A DNA stretch of 64,000 nt, from contig WXFD01000013.1 of NCBI GenBank assembly GCA_009877105.1, forward strand, positions 1-64,000, given 5' to 3'. A program made the translations under genes and the position numbers. The notes beneath the pieces are model-generated. The model saw only the letters and a program-made list of their open reading frames with translations. It was not told the origin of the DNA and ran no database searches. Below, piece by piece: positions 42,998-52,470 of the stretch; position 1 is the first letter of the stretch, and each line of letters begins with the position of its first letter. The stretch comes from Bacteroidales bacterium. GTDB lineage: Bacteria > Bacteroidota > Bacteroidia > Bacteroidales > VadinHA17.

Positions 42998-45805
42998 ATG
43001 AAAAGAATCATCAATTTATTTATTCTTCTGGCTGCAGGAATTATGTTTTCCTGCACGGCAAAAAAGAACGAATCACCTTTTTCAGTACCGTTTGAAAAGT
43101 ACAAACTCAGCAACGGACTGACTGTCATCCTCCACGAAGACAAATCAGATCCGATCGCAGCCGTTGCCGTGGTCTTTCATGTTGGATCAAGCCGTGAGGT
43201 TCCCGGCAAGACCGGATTTGCCCACCTCTTTGAGCACATGATGTTCCAGAGGTCGGAAAATGTCGGGGAAGATCAGCTGTTCAGGCTTATACAGGGTGCA
43301 GGAGGAGAACTTAACGGGGGGACCAGTTTTGACTACACGGTTTATTATGAGGTAATTCCGAAGAATGCCCTTGAAATGGCCCTGTGGCTTGAATCAGACA
43401 GACTGGGATATCTCGAGAATACTGTAACCCAGACAGCTTTTGCCAACCAGCAGAATGTTGTTCAGAATGAAAAACGCCAGGGAGTTGACAACACCCCATA
43501 CGGGCACAACGAAGCCCTTATATTGAAAAACATATATCCACAGGGTCATCCGTACAGCTGGGACGTCATCGGGGAGATGGAAGATCTCCAGAATGCGACG
43601 GTTGAGGATGTCAAGGCCTTCCACCGGAAGTTCTATGGCCCGAACAATGCAACGCTTGTTGTAGCGGGCGACATAAATAAGGAGGAGGTAAAAGCCATGA
43701 TTGAAAAGTATTTCGGAGAAATTCCCGCCGGCCAACCTGTTGAGAAAACTTCTCCCAGGCCTGCAACACTGTCTTCAACAATAAAACTCTACCACGAAGA
43801 CAATTTTGCCAAAGCTCCCATGCTGACAATGGTGTTCCCGACCGTTGAACAATTCTCAAAAGATTCATATGCGCTCGACTATCTCGGCCAGCTTCTGTCC
43901 AGCGGCAAAAAGGCCCCACTGTACAAGGTCCTTGTCAGGGACAAAAAGCTAACCTCGTCAGTCTATGCCTATAATCAGTCGCTTGAACTCGCAGGGACTT
44001 TTGAGATATCTGTCACAGCAAACCCGGGTGTGAATCTCACCGATGTTGAGAAAGCTGTTTTTGAAGCATTTGACTTGTTTGAAAAGGAAGGTTTTTCTGA
44101 AGCGGACCTTACTGCCTTAAAGGCAAAAAATGAAACCAGCTTTTACGGCCAGTTCAGCAGTATACTCAGTAAATCTTTCACCCTGGGAGAATACCAGATG
44201 TTCAGGGACGATCCCGCATACTACAACAACGATTTTAAAGCCGAACAGGCAGTCACGTCACAGGATATCAAAAATGTTTTTGAGAAATATATTAAAGGGA
44301 AGAATTTCGTGATGACAAGCTTCGTTCCCAAGGGTGAAGTGAACCTTATTGCAGAAGGATCAAAAAATGCTGAAATAGTGGAAGAAGATGTGACAAGGGC
44401 AGCACAGGTGGAAACAACAGCCGAAGTTGAGGAACCGGTTGTGAAGACGCCGACCAGGATAGACCGTTCCGTTCAGCCCCCCCTCGGTCCCGACCCGGTC
44501 GTTACTCTTCCCGAAGTCTGGAAAGGATCTCTTTCCAACGGAATGACACTTTACGGAATCAGGCAGAGCGAACTGCCGCTTGTCCAGTATTCAGTCATCA
44601 TCGATGGCGGACATCTTCTCGATCCGGTTGAAAAAGCCGGAATTGCATCCATGACCGCGGCACTTATGAATGAAGGAACAAAAAATAAAACACCCGAAGA
44701 GCTCGAGGATGCAATAAGGCTTCTGGGAGCAAGCATTTCGTTCACCGGGGGCCCTGAGAATATTTCAATAAGAGTGAGCACCCTTTCCAGGCACTTTGAG
44801 AAAACCCTGGATCTTGTGGGGGAGATGCTTTCCGAGCCGCGCTGGGATACTGTTCAGTTTGAACTTGCAAAAAGCAGGGTCGTTAACAATCTGAAGAGAA
44901 ATAAGGCTAACCCATCCTACCTTGCATCAAACACGCTTAACAGCCTGATATTCGGCAAAGGCAATATCCTGGCAATCGAGACCGCAGGTAACGAACAATC
45001 TGTTAATTCATTAACAATAAACGACCTGAAGGATTTCTACAGCAGGAATTTCTCCCCTTCGAATGCAAAATTCATTGTAGCCGGCGATATTGACCAGGAA
45101 CGAGTGATAAGGGCACTGGAAAAACTTAGCGCCGGATGGCAGCCGAAAAAAGTGACTATTCCTCCCGTAACGGTTCCCGATGCACCGGGAAAATCACAGA
45201 TATTTTTTGTTGACGTTCCGGGAGCCAAGCAATCGGTTATTTACATTGGCTGCCCCTCCCTCCCACGGACAAATCCGGATTATTATCCGGCCTATGTTGC
45301 CAACTACAAGCTTGGCGGATCATTTAACGGGATCTTCAACCTGATACTGCGCGAGGAAAAAGGTTTTACCTACGGTGCCAGATCTTATTTCAACGGGGCG
45401 AAGAATTACGGTACCTTTACAGCCACATCGATGGTCCGTACAAACTCCACCCTTGAATCCGTCGAGATTTTCAAGACCGAAATGGAGAAGTACCGCAGGG
45501 AAATACCGCAGGATTACGTCGATTTCACTAAATCAGCACTTCTGAAAGGCAATGCCAGGAATTTTGAAACCCTGTGGAACCTGCTGTCCATGCTGAACAA
45601 TATTGCCGTCTATGATCTGCCGGTCAATTATATAAAACAGGAGGAAGCATTCGTCCAGGGATTGACGGCGGAAAAGATCCTCGAACTCGCCAGGAAATAT
45701 ATCGATCCTTCCAGAATGTATTATGTTGTTGCAGGCGATGCCGCAACCCAGCTTAAAGGACTTGAGAAGGTCGGGCTGGGCAAGCCTGTGCTTGTGAAGG
45801 ATTAA
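42998..45805 (+). CDS. Two-domain M16 zinc peptidase lipoprotein
   Basis: This 935-residue protein contains two M16 units in tandem. The signal sequence has the lipobox IMFSC19. The N-terminal unit carries the zinc motif H76-L-F-E79-H80 (GFAHLFEHMMFQ) and is catalytic. The C-terminal unit, from about residue 505 (WKGSLSNGMTLYGI), has lost the motif and is the structural half, as in other long periplasmic M16 proteins. An acidic linker (VEEDVTRAAQVETTAEVEEP) joins them. It likely degrades peptides in the periplasm. It is monocistronic, with a clear terminator. Confidence 0.93.
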   Translation: MKRIINLFILLAAGIMFSCTAKKNESPFSVPFEKYKLSNGLTVILHEDKSDPIAAVAVVFHVGSSREVPGKTGFAHLFEHMMFQRSENVGEDQLFRLIQGAGGELNGGTSFDYTVYYEVIPKNALEMALWLESDRLGYLENTVTQTAFANQQNVVQNEKRQGVDNTPYGHNEALILKNIYPQGHPYSWDVIGEMEDLQNATVEDVKAFHRKFYGPNNATLVVAGDINKEEVKAMIEKYFGEIPAGQPVEKTSPRPATLSSTIKLYHEDNFAKAPMLTMVFPTVEQFSKDSYALDYLGQLLSSGKKAPLYKVLVRDKKLTSSVYAYNQSLELAGTFEISVTANPGVNLTDVEKAVFEAFDLFEKEGFSEADLTALKAKNETSFYGQFSSILSKSFTLGEYQMFRDDPAYYNNDFKAEQAVTSQDIKNVFEKYIKGKNFVMTSFVPKGEVNLIAEGSKNAEIVEEDVTRAAQVETTAEVEEPVVKTPTRIDRSVQPPLGPDPVVTLPEVWKGSLSNGMTLYGIRQSELPLVQYSVIIDGGHLLDPVEKAGIASMTAALMNEGTKNKTPEELEDAIRLLGASISFTGGPENISIRVSTLSRHFEKTLDLVGEMLSEPRWDTVQFELAKSRVVNNLKRNKANPSYLASNTLNSLIFGKGNILAIETAGNEQSVNSLTINDLKDFYSRNFSPSNAKFIVAGDIDQERVIRALEKLSAGWQPKKVTIPPVTVPDAPGKSQIFFVDVPGAKQSVIYIGCPSLPRTNPDYYPAYVANYKLGGSFNGIFNLILREEKGFTYGARSYFNGAKNYGTFTATSMVRTNSTLESVEIFKTEMEKYRREIPQDYVDFTKSALLKGNARNFETLWNLLSMLNNIAVYDLPVNYIKQEEAFVQGLTAEKILELARKYIDPSRMYYVVAGDAATQLKGLEKVGLGKPVLVKD

Positions 45806-45818
45806 TGCGCCGGATCAA

Positions 45819-45846
45819 AACCCTCTCCCGGCTGAGAGGGTTTTTT
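45819..45846 (+). terminator. Rho-independent terminator after the M16 lipoprotein
   Basis: CCCTCTC (45821-45827) pairs with GAGAGGG (45834-45840), followed by six T. Confidence 0.85.
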
Positions 45847-45907
45847 GTGTTTTATTTAAAGATTATTTACTTAATTTTACACGGCTGAACCAAATTTCAG
45901 CAGGCTG

Positions 45908-46522
45908 AAACGGATGGCAGGGGTGGGTGTTTGCAGCGAAGCAGCCAGACTGCAGCGCCGGACGATTCCACCATCCCGGTAAAAATTGACAGGGTTCTTT
46001 ATTGTTTTGTTAAATAGTTGATTTATCCACCTGAGATAATTAATGCCCGGATGGTAGGGGCGAGCGTTAAGAAAACACCCGGTAGGTGTTTTCAGCGAAG
46101 CAGCCAGGCTGCAGCGCCGGCCGATTCCACCATCCCCGTGAAGATGGCTGGGTTCTTTAATGATATTTAAAATATTTAATATAGCCACCAAATGCTAATT
46201 AATGCCCGGATGGTAGGGGCGAGCGTTAAGAAAACACCCGGTGGGTGTTTTCAGCGAAGCAGCCAGACTGCAGCGCCGGCCGATTCTACCATCCCGGTAA
46301 AAATTGACAGGGTTTTTTATTGTTTTTTTTGAATGGTTGATTTATTCACGTGAGATAATTAATGCCCGGATGGTAGGGGCGAGCGTTAAGAAAACACCCG
46401 GTGGGTGTTTTCAGCGAAGCAGCCAGACTGCAGCGCCGGCCGATTCCACCATCCCGGTAAAAATTGACAGGGTTTTTTATTGTTTTGTTAAATAGTTGAT
46501 TTATCCACCTGAGATAATTAAT
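45908..46522 (+). repeat. 159-base tandem repeats built from the tRNA-Leu 5' end
   Basis: Full copies start at 46045, 46204 and 46364, and tRNA-Leu itself starts at 46523, so the tRNA is in register as the next copy (spacing 159, 160, 159). A shortened copy lies before them, from about 45908. Each unit begins with GCCCGGATGGT (the tRNA 5' end), continues with a perfect hairpin (GAAAACACCC/GGGTGTTTTC), ends its structured part with CCGATTCCACCATCCCGG (the inverse complement of the tRNA 5' end) and then repeats the ~65 bases that lie upstream of the real tRNA. Frames across the array have no family signature. Confidence 0.88.
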
Positions 46523-46608
46523 GCCCGGATGGTGGAATCGGTAGACACGCAGGACTTAAAATCCTGTGACCTGTAAAGGTTGTGCGGGTTCAAGTCCCGC
46601 TCCGGGTA
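46523..46608 (+). tRNA. tRNA-Leu (anticodon TAA)
   Basis: The acceptor GCCCGGA pairs with TCCGGGT. There is a long variable arm (TGACCTGTAAAGGTTGT), the anticodon loop CTTAAAA gives TAA (46557-46559), and the T-arm is GCGGGTTCAAGTCCCGC. Discriminator A is at 46608 and no CCA is encoded. The length of 86 bases fits a class II tRNA. Confidence 0.96.
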
Positions 46609-46611
46609 CAG

Positions 46612-46708
46612 AAAAAGAGTGAGAGTGAGAGTGAGTGCGTGAGCAATCACGAACATTCTCACTCTTTTTCCTCATGACTCACTCTCTCACTCACACTTCT
46701 CGCCTTTT
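46612..46708 (+). repeat. GAGTGAG palindromic element after tRNA-Leu
   Basis: AAAAAGAGTGAGA (46612-46624) and TCTCACTCTTTTT (46657-46669) form a 13-bp stem, which can serve as the tRNA terminator. A second CTCACTC-rich stretch follows to about 46700. The same element recurs at 47169, 47455 and 47741. Confidence 0.8.
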
Positions 46709-46789
46709 CATATTTCCCAGATTCTTCATAAATTAGCCCAGTATCGCTGCAAATTTATTTTCAATAGTGCTAACCTAATTCTTACAATC

Positions 46790-47134
46790 ATGTTTGATTT
46801 CCAAAAGCTTGATGTCTATCAGAAGTCAAAAAGCTTCTGTAAAGAAATTTACTCCATCCTTGATAAAAAGAATTTTGACAAGGTGACAAACGATCAGCTC
46901 AGAAGAGCATCCTTCAGCATTATGTTGAATATTGCTGAAGGTACCTCAAGATTCAGTAACAAAGACAGGAAAAATTTCTTTGTCATTTCAAGAGGAAGTG
47001 CTTTTGAATGTATGGCTATTTTGGAATATCTTCACGAGACCGGGGAAATAACTCGCGATTTTTTTCTAAAAGGTGAGAAAAATCTTGAGGAAATATCAAA
47101 AATGCTGTTTGGGCTAATCAAAAATTTAAACTGA
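46790..47134 (+). CDS. Four-helix-bundle protein (IVS-encoded family)
   Basis: This 114-residue protein has the family pattern FDFQKLDVYQKSKSFCKEIY in helix 1, DQLRRASFSIMLNIAEGTSR in helices 2 and 3, and RGSAFECMAILEYL in helix 3. It is a distant relative of the gene at 6773-7123. It lies between two copies of a tRNA-Leu 3'-end/GAGTGAG repeat (GGGTACAGAAAAAGAG at 46604 and AGGTACAGAAAAAGAG at 47161), as if inserted together with it. A broken copy of its first codons is found at 49159-49221. Function unknown. Confidence 0.82.
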   Translation: MFDFQKLDVYQKSKSFCKEIYSILDKKNFDKVTNDQLRRASFSIMLNIAEGTSRFSNKDRKNFFVISRGSAFECMAILEYLHETGEITRDFFLKGEKNLEEISKMLFGLIKNLN

Positions 47135-47168
47135 CTATTGGGTTGTAATTCCAAGCGGCCAGGTACAG

Positions 47169-47827
47169 AAAAAGAGTGAGAGTGAGAGTGAGTGCGTGAG
47201 CAATCACGAAAATTCTCACTCTTTTTCCTCATGACTCACTCTCTCACTCACACTTTATCGACGTCTGAATTTCCATTTAATGAAGTAAATCCATTAAATC
47301 TTTTGCAATTATTCTGTTACAAAATTATCTTGTACAAACAGATTCAAATTCAGGAAAACATGCGCAAGCCCTCATAGTAAGCTCATACCAGACGATCGTC
47401 AGGTTTTTGCAGCAAAGTCACCTGCCAGGAGAAGATGCCGGCTGGATTGTTTTGAAAAAGAGTGAGAGTGAGAGTGAGTGCGTGAGCAATCACGAACATT
47501 CTCACTCTTTTTCCTCATGACTCACTCTCACACTCACACTTTATCGACGTCTGAATTTCCAGTTAATGAAGTAAATCCATTAAATCTTTTGCAATTATTC
47601 TGTTACAAAATTATCTTGTACAAACAGATTCAAATTCAGGAAAACATGTGCAAGCCCACATAGTAAGCTCATACCAGTCGATCGTCAGGTTTTTGCAGCA
47701 AAGTCACCTGCCAAGAGAAGATGCCGGCTGGATTGTTTTGAAAAAGAGTGAGAGTGAGAGTGAGTGCGTGAGCAATCACGAACATTCTCACTCTTTTTCC
47801 TCATGACTCACTCTCTCACTCACACTT
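47169..47827 (+). repeat. 286-base tandem repeat containing the GAGTGAG palindrome
   Basis: Unit starts AAAAAGAG lie at 47169, 47455 and 47741, exactly 286 bases apart. Two full units and the first ~87 bases of a third are present. Each unit holds the GAGTGAG palindrome, then about 190 bases with no gene (ending GGCTGGATTGTTTTG). The units are nearly identical, differing by a few substitutions. The 61-codon frames inside the units are not credible genes. Confidence 0.88.
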
Positions 47828-47842
47828 CGGGCTGGCGTTATT

Positions 47843-47919
47843 TGACCACCTCGGACTTGTTTTAAATTACTGTTATGATTCATTTTATGTTTTGAGAATA
47901 AATCAGCCAGATGTGGTCA
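47843..47919 (+). repeat. Left flanking repeat of the decarboxylase segment
   Basis: It starts with TGACCACC (47843) and ends with GTGGTCA (47919), which are inverted. Its interior ACTGTTATGAT and right end GTGGTCAGG resemble those of the repeat at 49026-49127 in the same orientation. Confidence 0.5.
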
Positions 47920-48021
47920 GGGCCTGCGACGTTTGCAGTTAGGAATTAATTGTTTTGTGGAACGAGGGTTAAAATACAGGACAGTGATTTATTTTTGCTT
48001 CTCAAAGCGATCAAAGCAACC

Positions 48022-49002
48022 ATGAAAATTACAAAAACTAAAAAAAGGTGGGGTATCATTTTGTTGTTGCTTGCAATAATTATCATCATTGCCTGCTTTC
48101 CACCAAAACCCCAGGATCCAGTTCAATATTATGAAAGAGAAAGCGGGCAATTAAAAACAGAAAAGGTAGCCGGAGAAAAGTGGTTGGTATGGTTGTATAA
48201 TAATCCAATAGGAGAAGCAACCTTGTGGGTTTTGGCAAAGAGAAAGCTGGTTTCATCGATTTATGGTAAAATGATGGATCGTACTTCTTCAGCGAAAAGA
48301 ATACATCCCTTTATTGAAGATCTTGATATTGATATGAGCGATGCCCGGGAACAGGAGTTTAAAAATTTCAACGATTTTTTTACGCGGAAATTAAATGATT
48401 ATGCAAGACCAATTGATACCAGCTTTAATGTTGTTGTATCTCCTGCAGATGGAAAAATCCTGGCTTATGCTGATCCTAAAAACTCCGATTTTATCATAAA
48501 AGGATTTCGTTTTGATGTATCTTCCTTTTTGGATAATCCTTTTCTGGCTCAAAAGTACTTTGATGGTGCCCTTCTTATCATCCGGCTGGCCCCGGTCGAT
48601 TATCATCGTTTTCATTTCCCGGTCAGTGGGGTTTTGACTACAAACAAAAAGATTGAAGGTGACTATTACTCCGTCAACCCATTTGCTTTGCGTAAAAAGG
48701 CTGAAATATTCTGTTTGAATAAACGGGAATATACAATTCTTTCAAATTCTTTGTTTGGTGATGTTATTATGGCCGAGGTTGGTGCCGCCATGGTAGGAAG
48801 CATCGTACAAACTTATAAGGGAAGTTCGGTAAGGAAAGGTGAAGAAAAAGGCTACTTCAAATTTGGAGGCTCAACGGTAGTACTACTGTTTGAAAAAAGT
48901 AAAATTAACATTGATAAGGATTTATTGATCAATACAGCAAAGGGATTTGAAACTGCTGTTAAAATGGGAGAAAGAATTGGTGAGGCTTCCCATTCGCAAT
49001 AA
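48022..49002 (+). CDS. psd: Phosphatidylserine decarboxylase
   Basis: This 326-residue protein makes phosphatidylethanolamine from phosphatidylserine. It has an N-terminal membrane helix (WGIILLLLAIIIIIACF), the family segments FNDFFTRKL, VVVSPADGKIL and RLAPVDYHRFHFPVSG, and the self-cleavage motif GGST (in YFKFGGSTVVLLF), where the serine becomes the pyruvoyl group. It is of the long PSD type with a hydrophobic leader. The open frame begins with a TTG at 47950, but ATG at 48022 gives the better start. The gene is clearly AT-richer than its surroundings and lies between two diverged repeats, which suggests it was acquired. Confidence 0.92.
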   Translation: MKITKTKKRWGIILLLLAIIIIIACFPPKPQDPVQYYERESGQLKTEKVAGEKWLVWLYNNPIGEATLWVLAKRKLVSSIYGKMMDRTSSAKRIHPFIEDLDIDMSDAREQEFKNFNDFFTRKLNDYARPIDTSFNVVVSPADGKILAYADPKNSDFIIKGFRFDVSSFLDNPFLAQKYFDGALLIIRLAPVDYHRFHFPVSGVLTTNKKIEGDYYSVNPFALRKKAEIFCLNKREYTILSNSLFGDVIMAEVGAAMVGSIVQTYKGSSVRKGEEKGYFKFGGSTVVLLFEKSKINIDKDLLINTAKGFETAVKMGERIGEASHSQ

Positions 49003-49025
49003 CTGACCGCATGTGACGGCGGACC

Positions 49026-49127
49026 TGACCACTCTCCACCGGAGTTGATTGGCTGCCCACCGCCAGTTGCAAATAACTGTTATCATATAGTTAATAAATT
49101 TGAATTAACACCGGCTGAAGGTGGTCA
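49026..49127 (+). repeat. Right flanking repeat of the decarboxylase segment
   Basis: It starts with TGACCAC (49026-49032) and ends with GTGGTCA (49121-49127), inverted to each other. Shared words with the left copy are AACTGTTATCAT (left ACTGTTATGAT) and the GTGGTCAGG end. Confidence 0.5.
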
Positions 49128-49158
49128 GGACGTCCGGATTTACACAAGCCGGTCATAG

Positions 49159-49221
49159 GATTTCCAAAAGCCTGAAGTCTGTCAGAAGTCAAAAAGCTTC
49201 TGCAAGGAAATTTTGGCATAA
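49159..49221 (+). pseudogene. Remnant of the four-helix-bundle gene
   Basis: About 56 bases match the start of the gene at 46790 with few changes. The translation DFQKPEVCQKSKSFCKEILA then meets a stop. It is a broken duplicate on the far side of the decarboxylase segment. Confidence 0.85.
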
Positions 49222-49275
49222 AAAGATAATACACTGCTATGGTTCTGATAAACCAGAATCCGATCAATGGCCATG

Positions 49276-51900
49276 CTAAGGTTTAATAACCCTGGCCAGT
49301 GCGGCAGGGATCTGCAACAAGTCGTAGTCATCACTGTAGATCAGATATTTATTATGCCATACTGGTGAATATTTCTCCTTAAAGAACCTCAGGCCCTTGT
49401 AATGGGAAAAGGATCTGATCTTTTCATACGCAAATTTAAGTGTCCTTTCCTGGAATGTGTGCGGATCCTTGATGCCGCTCATGGGGGCAAACCCGAGATT
49501 TGTTCCCGTGCAGCCCTTTGATTTAAGATACCCTAACATCTCTATCATCAGGAAATCAAGTACTCCGTGCGGTGCATCATTAGCTTTCCTCATCAGATCG
49601 TATGTGCATTCTCCTGCTACAAAGTCAGGAATGATATTTGCGAAGGCAATCACTTTTTCTTCCGGGTTCTCCACCGTTAGAATTGTTTGATTCTTCAGCT
49701 CGTTCCACAGGAACATTCCTTGTGAAAAGACTATCTCATGCCGTCCGGTCGACAGCAGCCACTCATCCGAGACGGATTTGAGTTTCTGCATCAGTCCGTC
49801 CCTGATCGGAGGCTGATGAACCGATGATCTGTAACCTTCATCTTTTACCTTGTTTACCGCATTCCTCAGAGCCTTGTTCTTCCCTCCTTCCAGGGTAAAG
49901 GTGCCCAGGTCGACGACTCCTTCCTGCCCCACAAACAATGACTTTTTTGAATGCTTCGAGTAAATGGGAAGACTTTCTTCGGGTACCCTGAAGTATATGT
50001 TCCTCAGACCGTTGGCAAAGCAGAATTCATCGAACATTGCGATGCATTTATCCATTGAATCCTGGTCAACGGCAACCGGATCTTCAAGCACAACTGCAAA
50101 ATTTCCCGTGGTCCTGTATGAAATGAAGGCATCCAGCTCCCGCGGACTAAAGATCAGTTTGTCATTATAAGTTTTAAAATAATCAAGAGATGATTTCCCG
50201 TAATTGTTTACAAGACGTTCTGCTTTTTCCCTGTCTTCCGGCGAAGTGGTTCCCTTGTAAATAAAAGGCCGCAGCAATGTATAAGCCAGGAACGACAAGG
50301 ATCCAAGCCCGCTGATGTTAATTGATAAAATAAAATATCTTGCAAAATGACTGTGGAAATTGAGCCCTGCATTTCCAAGAAGTACGAAATTTCTGAGAGT
50401 AAATCCGATACTTTGCCAGAAGTTGAATCCAATTCCGAAATGTTTTTTGTCGAGGAAGTAAAATCCTACTGATCCGTAAATGATTACTGCCGCAATGCTG
50501 AGCAGGGCCGTCCATATACCGATAATATGTAGCCTGGGATTTCCCCGCACAATGTATTGTTTTCCTGACAACAGTAACACTGCAATTACCACCAGGGCTA
50601 GGATTGCCTCCTCGTAGTCTATCGCTTTTGTCAGATGGCCAATACATGAAAGCACACTGAGAATAAGGGCGATCCACCACGCGCTCCGGAGTCCTTTCAG
50701 CATGAATACGGCAGTAAGCAGCATGAATGCACCTGCGACAAGGATAAAAAAATTGGAAGCTGCGATTGCATCGAATGGAATGAACTCCTCCAGCAGTCGT
50801 ATCCTTGCATGGATTGCAGGTGTCATCGCCGACACGACATTCGTTATCCCCAGCAGGAAAATGAGAAGTGCCGGCACTACCCTCATCAGTAGCCTGTTAA
50901 ATTTTGACAGGAAAGTGACAACACCCGATATAAGAGGAAGCCAGAATTCAAAAAAACGATAGAGGAGCGTTATTGCAACTGCATCAGCATTCTGGTAACC
51001 AAGTCTGGTAAGAACAAACGACATTGATATCTCCACAGCCCCGAGTCCTCTCATAAACGGGGAAACCGAGAGCGATAATACACCTGTCAGGTATCCAAGC
51101 GCCGCATAGAGCAATGAGGCTTTTGCACCAAGAGCTGCCATGGCTATATAGAGATGCAGGATCCCCGTAATGTCAATTATTATTGAAACGAGGATAGTCA
51201 GAAGGAAGAATGATGTGCTTATATTACGGCTTATCATTTCCTCAAGTATATCTACGGACGAGGGGAAGAATCTGATCACCAGCCTGTAAAGCAGCTTTTT
51301 CTTCATCAGGGATCTGAACAACAGATACAGAATGATGATCCACAGTATCATGCCAGCGAGTCCAAGGGTTTCGTCCGTACCAGTCAACCCCTCAATCATG
51401 GTGTATATTATGACAGGAATGGCAACCGTGACCACTGTCAGCATTCCGACAAAGGCATAAATGGTAGAGGCAAGATGGATTTTTGTTTTTGCCCTCTCCT
51501 CTTTTTCAATGTCATCCGTAAAAAACGCAAGGGAAGCTATGCCGCCGGCAGGCATGAATATGCTTATCAGGTTTCGTTTCAGGAACAGGACAATGGTTTT
51601 GGTTATGGAAACTTCCTTCCTGACAGAAGCAAACGCCATTTTATACATAAGCCCCTGCAGGGTTATGTATACAAATGTCAGGAAGATTCCAAGGCTAACT
51701 AATCCGGCCCCGACGCTTCCCAGGATATCTCTGGTTTTTCCCAGTTCAGGCTGTTCATGTTTAAAGAACCAGGCCCCTACCGCTATAAAAATGAGAGCCA
51801 GCAGAAACTGAGCTATGATCCTGCTGTTTTCTTTCACCGGACTTAACCATCCGGCCAGTACGGACCTTACCAATCCAGTTCCGGATGAAGTCTTATCCAT
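49276..51900 (-). CDS. mprF: MprF-like lipid flippase and aminoacyl-phosphatidylglycerol synthase
   Basis: This 874-residue protein has about a dozen membrane helices in its first ~560 residues (flippase part) and a soluble DUF2156 GNAT-like domain at about 565-874 (synthase part). Landmarks of the synthase are KSLFVGQEGVVDLGTF, LRNAVNKVKDEGY, SDEWL and DLMRKANDAPHGVLDFLM. The family adds lysine or alanine from aminoacyl-tRNA to phosphatidylglycerol and moves the product to the outer leaflet, which lowers sensitivity to cationic peptides. The amino acid used is not decided by sequence. It is convergent with the decarboxylase gene, another phospholipid head-group enzyme. Confidence 0.9.
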   Translation of the reverse strand: MDKTSSGTGLVRSVLAGWLSPVKENSRIIAQFLLALIFIAVGAWFFKHEQPELGKTRDILGSVGAGLVSLGIFLTFVYITLQGLMYKMAFASVRKEVSITKTIVLFLKRNLISIFMPAGGIASLAFFTDDIEKEERAKTKIHLASTIYAFVGMLTVVTVAIPVIIYTMIEGLTGTDETLGLAGMILWIIILYLLFRSLMKKKLLYRLVIRFFPSSVDILEEMISRNISTSFFLLTILVSIIIDITGILHLYIAMAALGAKASLLYAALGYLTGVLSLSVSPFMRGLGAVEISMSFVLTRLGYQNADAVAITLLYRFFEFWLPLISGVVTFLSKFNRLLMRVVPALLIFLLGITNVVSAMTPAIHARIRLLEEFIPFDAIAASNFFILVAGAFMLLTAVFMLKGLRSAWWIALILSVLSCIGHLTKAIDYEEAILALVVIAVLLLSGKQYIVRGNPRLHIIGIWTALLSIAAVIIYGSVGFYFLDKKHFGIGFNFWQSIGFTLRNFVLLGNAGLNFHSHFARYFILSINISGLGSLSFLAYTLLRPFIYKGTTSPEDREKAERLVNNYGKSSLDYFKTYNDKLIFSPRELDAFISYRTTGNFAVVLEDPVAVDQDSMDKCIAMFDEFCFANGLRNIYFRVPEESLPIYSKHSKKSLFVGQEGVVDLGTFTLEGGKNKALRNAVNKVKDEGYRSSVHQPPIRDGLMQKLKSVSDEWLLSTGRHEIVFSQGMFLWNELKNQTILTVENPEEKVIAFANIIPDFVAGECTYDLMRKANDAPHGVLDFLMIEMLGYLKSKGCTGTNLGFAPMSGIKDPHTFQERTLKFAYEKIRSFSHYKGLRFFKEKYSPVWHNKYLIYSDDYDLLQIPAALARVIKP

Positions 51901-52470
51901 AACCTTTTAAGCCGTACGAAATTAAATAAATACCATGAATTTCAAAAGACAGGCGAGCAATGCAATGTAAAAAGGATAATAATGATGTCCGTGATAGCGG
52001 GATGATTCTGAGCCGGAACAGAGTGTTGCGGACCGGTCTTTCTCCCCGGTCAATTCTTATCCGTTTAAAGATAATATCAGTTTTAGGAGAAAGGGGAAAT
52101 ATACCATTGATAATACCTATATCCATGAAAGCCGTTATACAAACAGATGCGGAAAGCATTTGCATGAGGGAGATCTCCCATACTCATATTTTCCCACATT
52201 CCCTGGCCTGTCTCTCCATATCATATGTTTTATTGCACCCTGGGCCTGTGAACCCCCGAAAAGACTTAAATTTCGTAAATTGTATTTCCGTAAGCTTTTT
52301 GAATTGTATAATTCATTTATAAAATTTGGCTGATGGCGAAAATTCATCCGTAGATTTTAAAAACAAGCGCTGGATGACAGGGAAAAAATTCATCCTGCAT
52401 TGCAACCATCTATGTTTTTTCTCGTCATAATATTGATAATAACAACCTGAAGTCCGCAAAATCGGAGAAG
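51901..52470. other. Intergenic region between mprF and the lipoprotein locus
   Basis: I see no supported gene in these 570 bases; frames of 70-120 codons on both strands lack any family signature. Divergent promoters for mprF and the lipoprotein gene should lie here. Confidence 0.4.

Noticed and set aside
45877..46495. Frames on both strands reading GGIGRRCSLAASL and similar.
   Set aside because: They are translations of the 159-base tRNA-Leu-derived repeat.
45908..46522. CRISPR array.
   Set aside because: The whole 159-base unit is repeated; there are no short repeats with unique spacers and no cas genes.
47192..47663. Two nearly identical 61-codon frames.
   Set aside because: They are the same stretch of the 286-base tandem repeat; similarity comes from the repeat, not from selection on protein.
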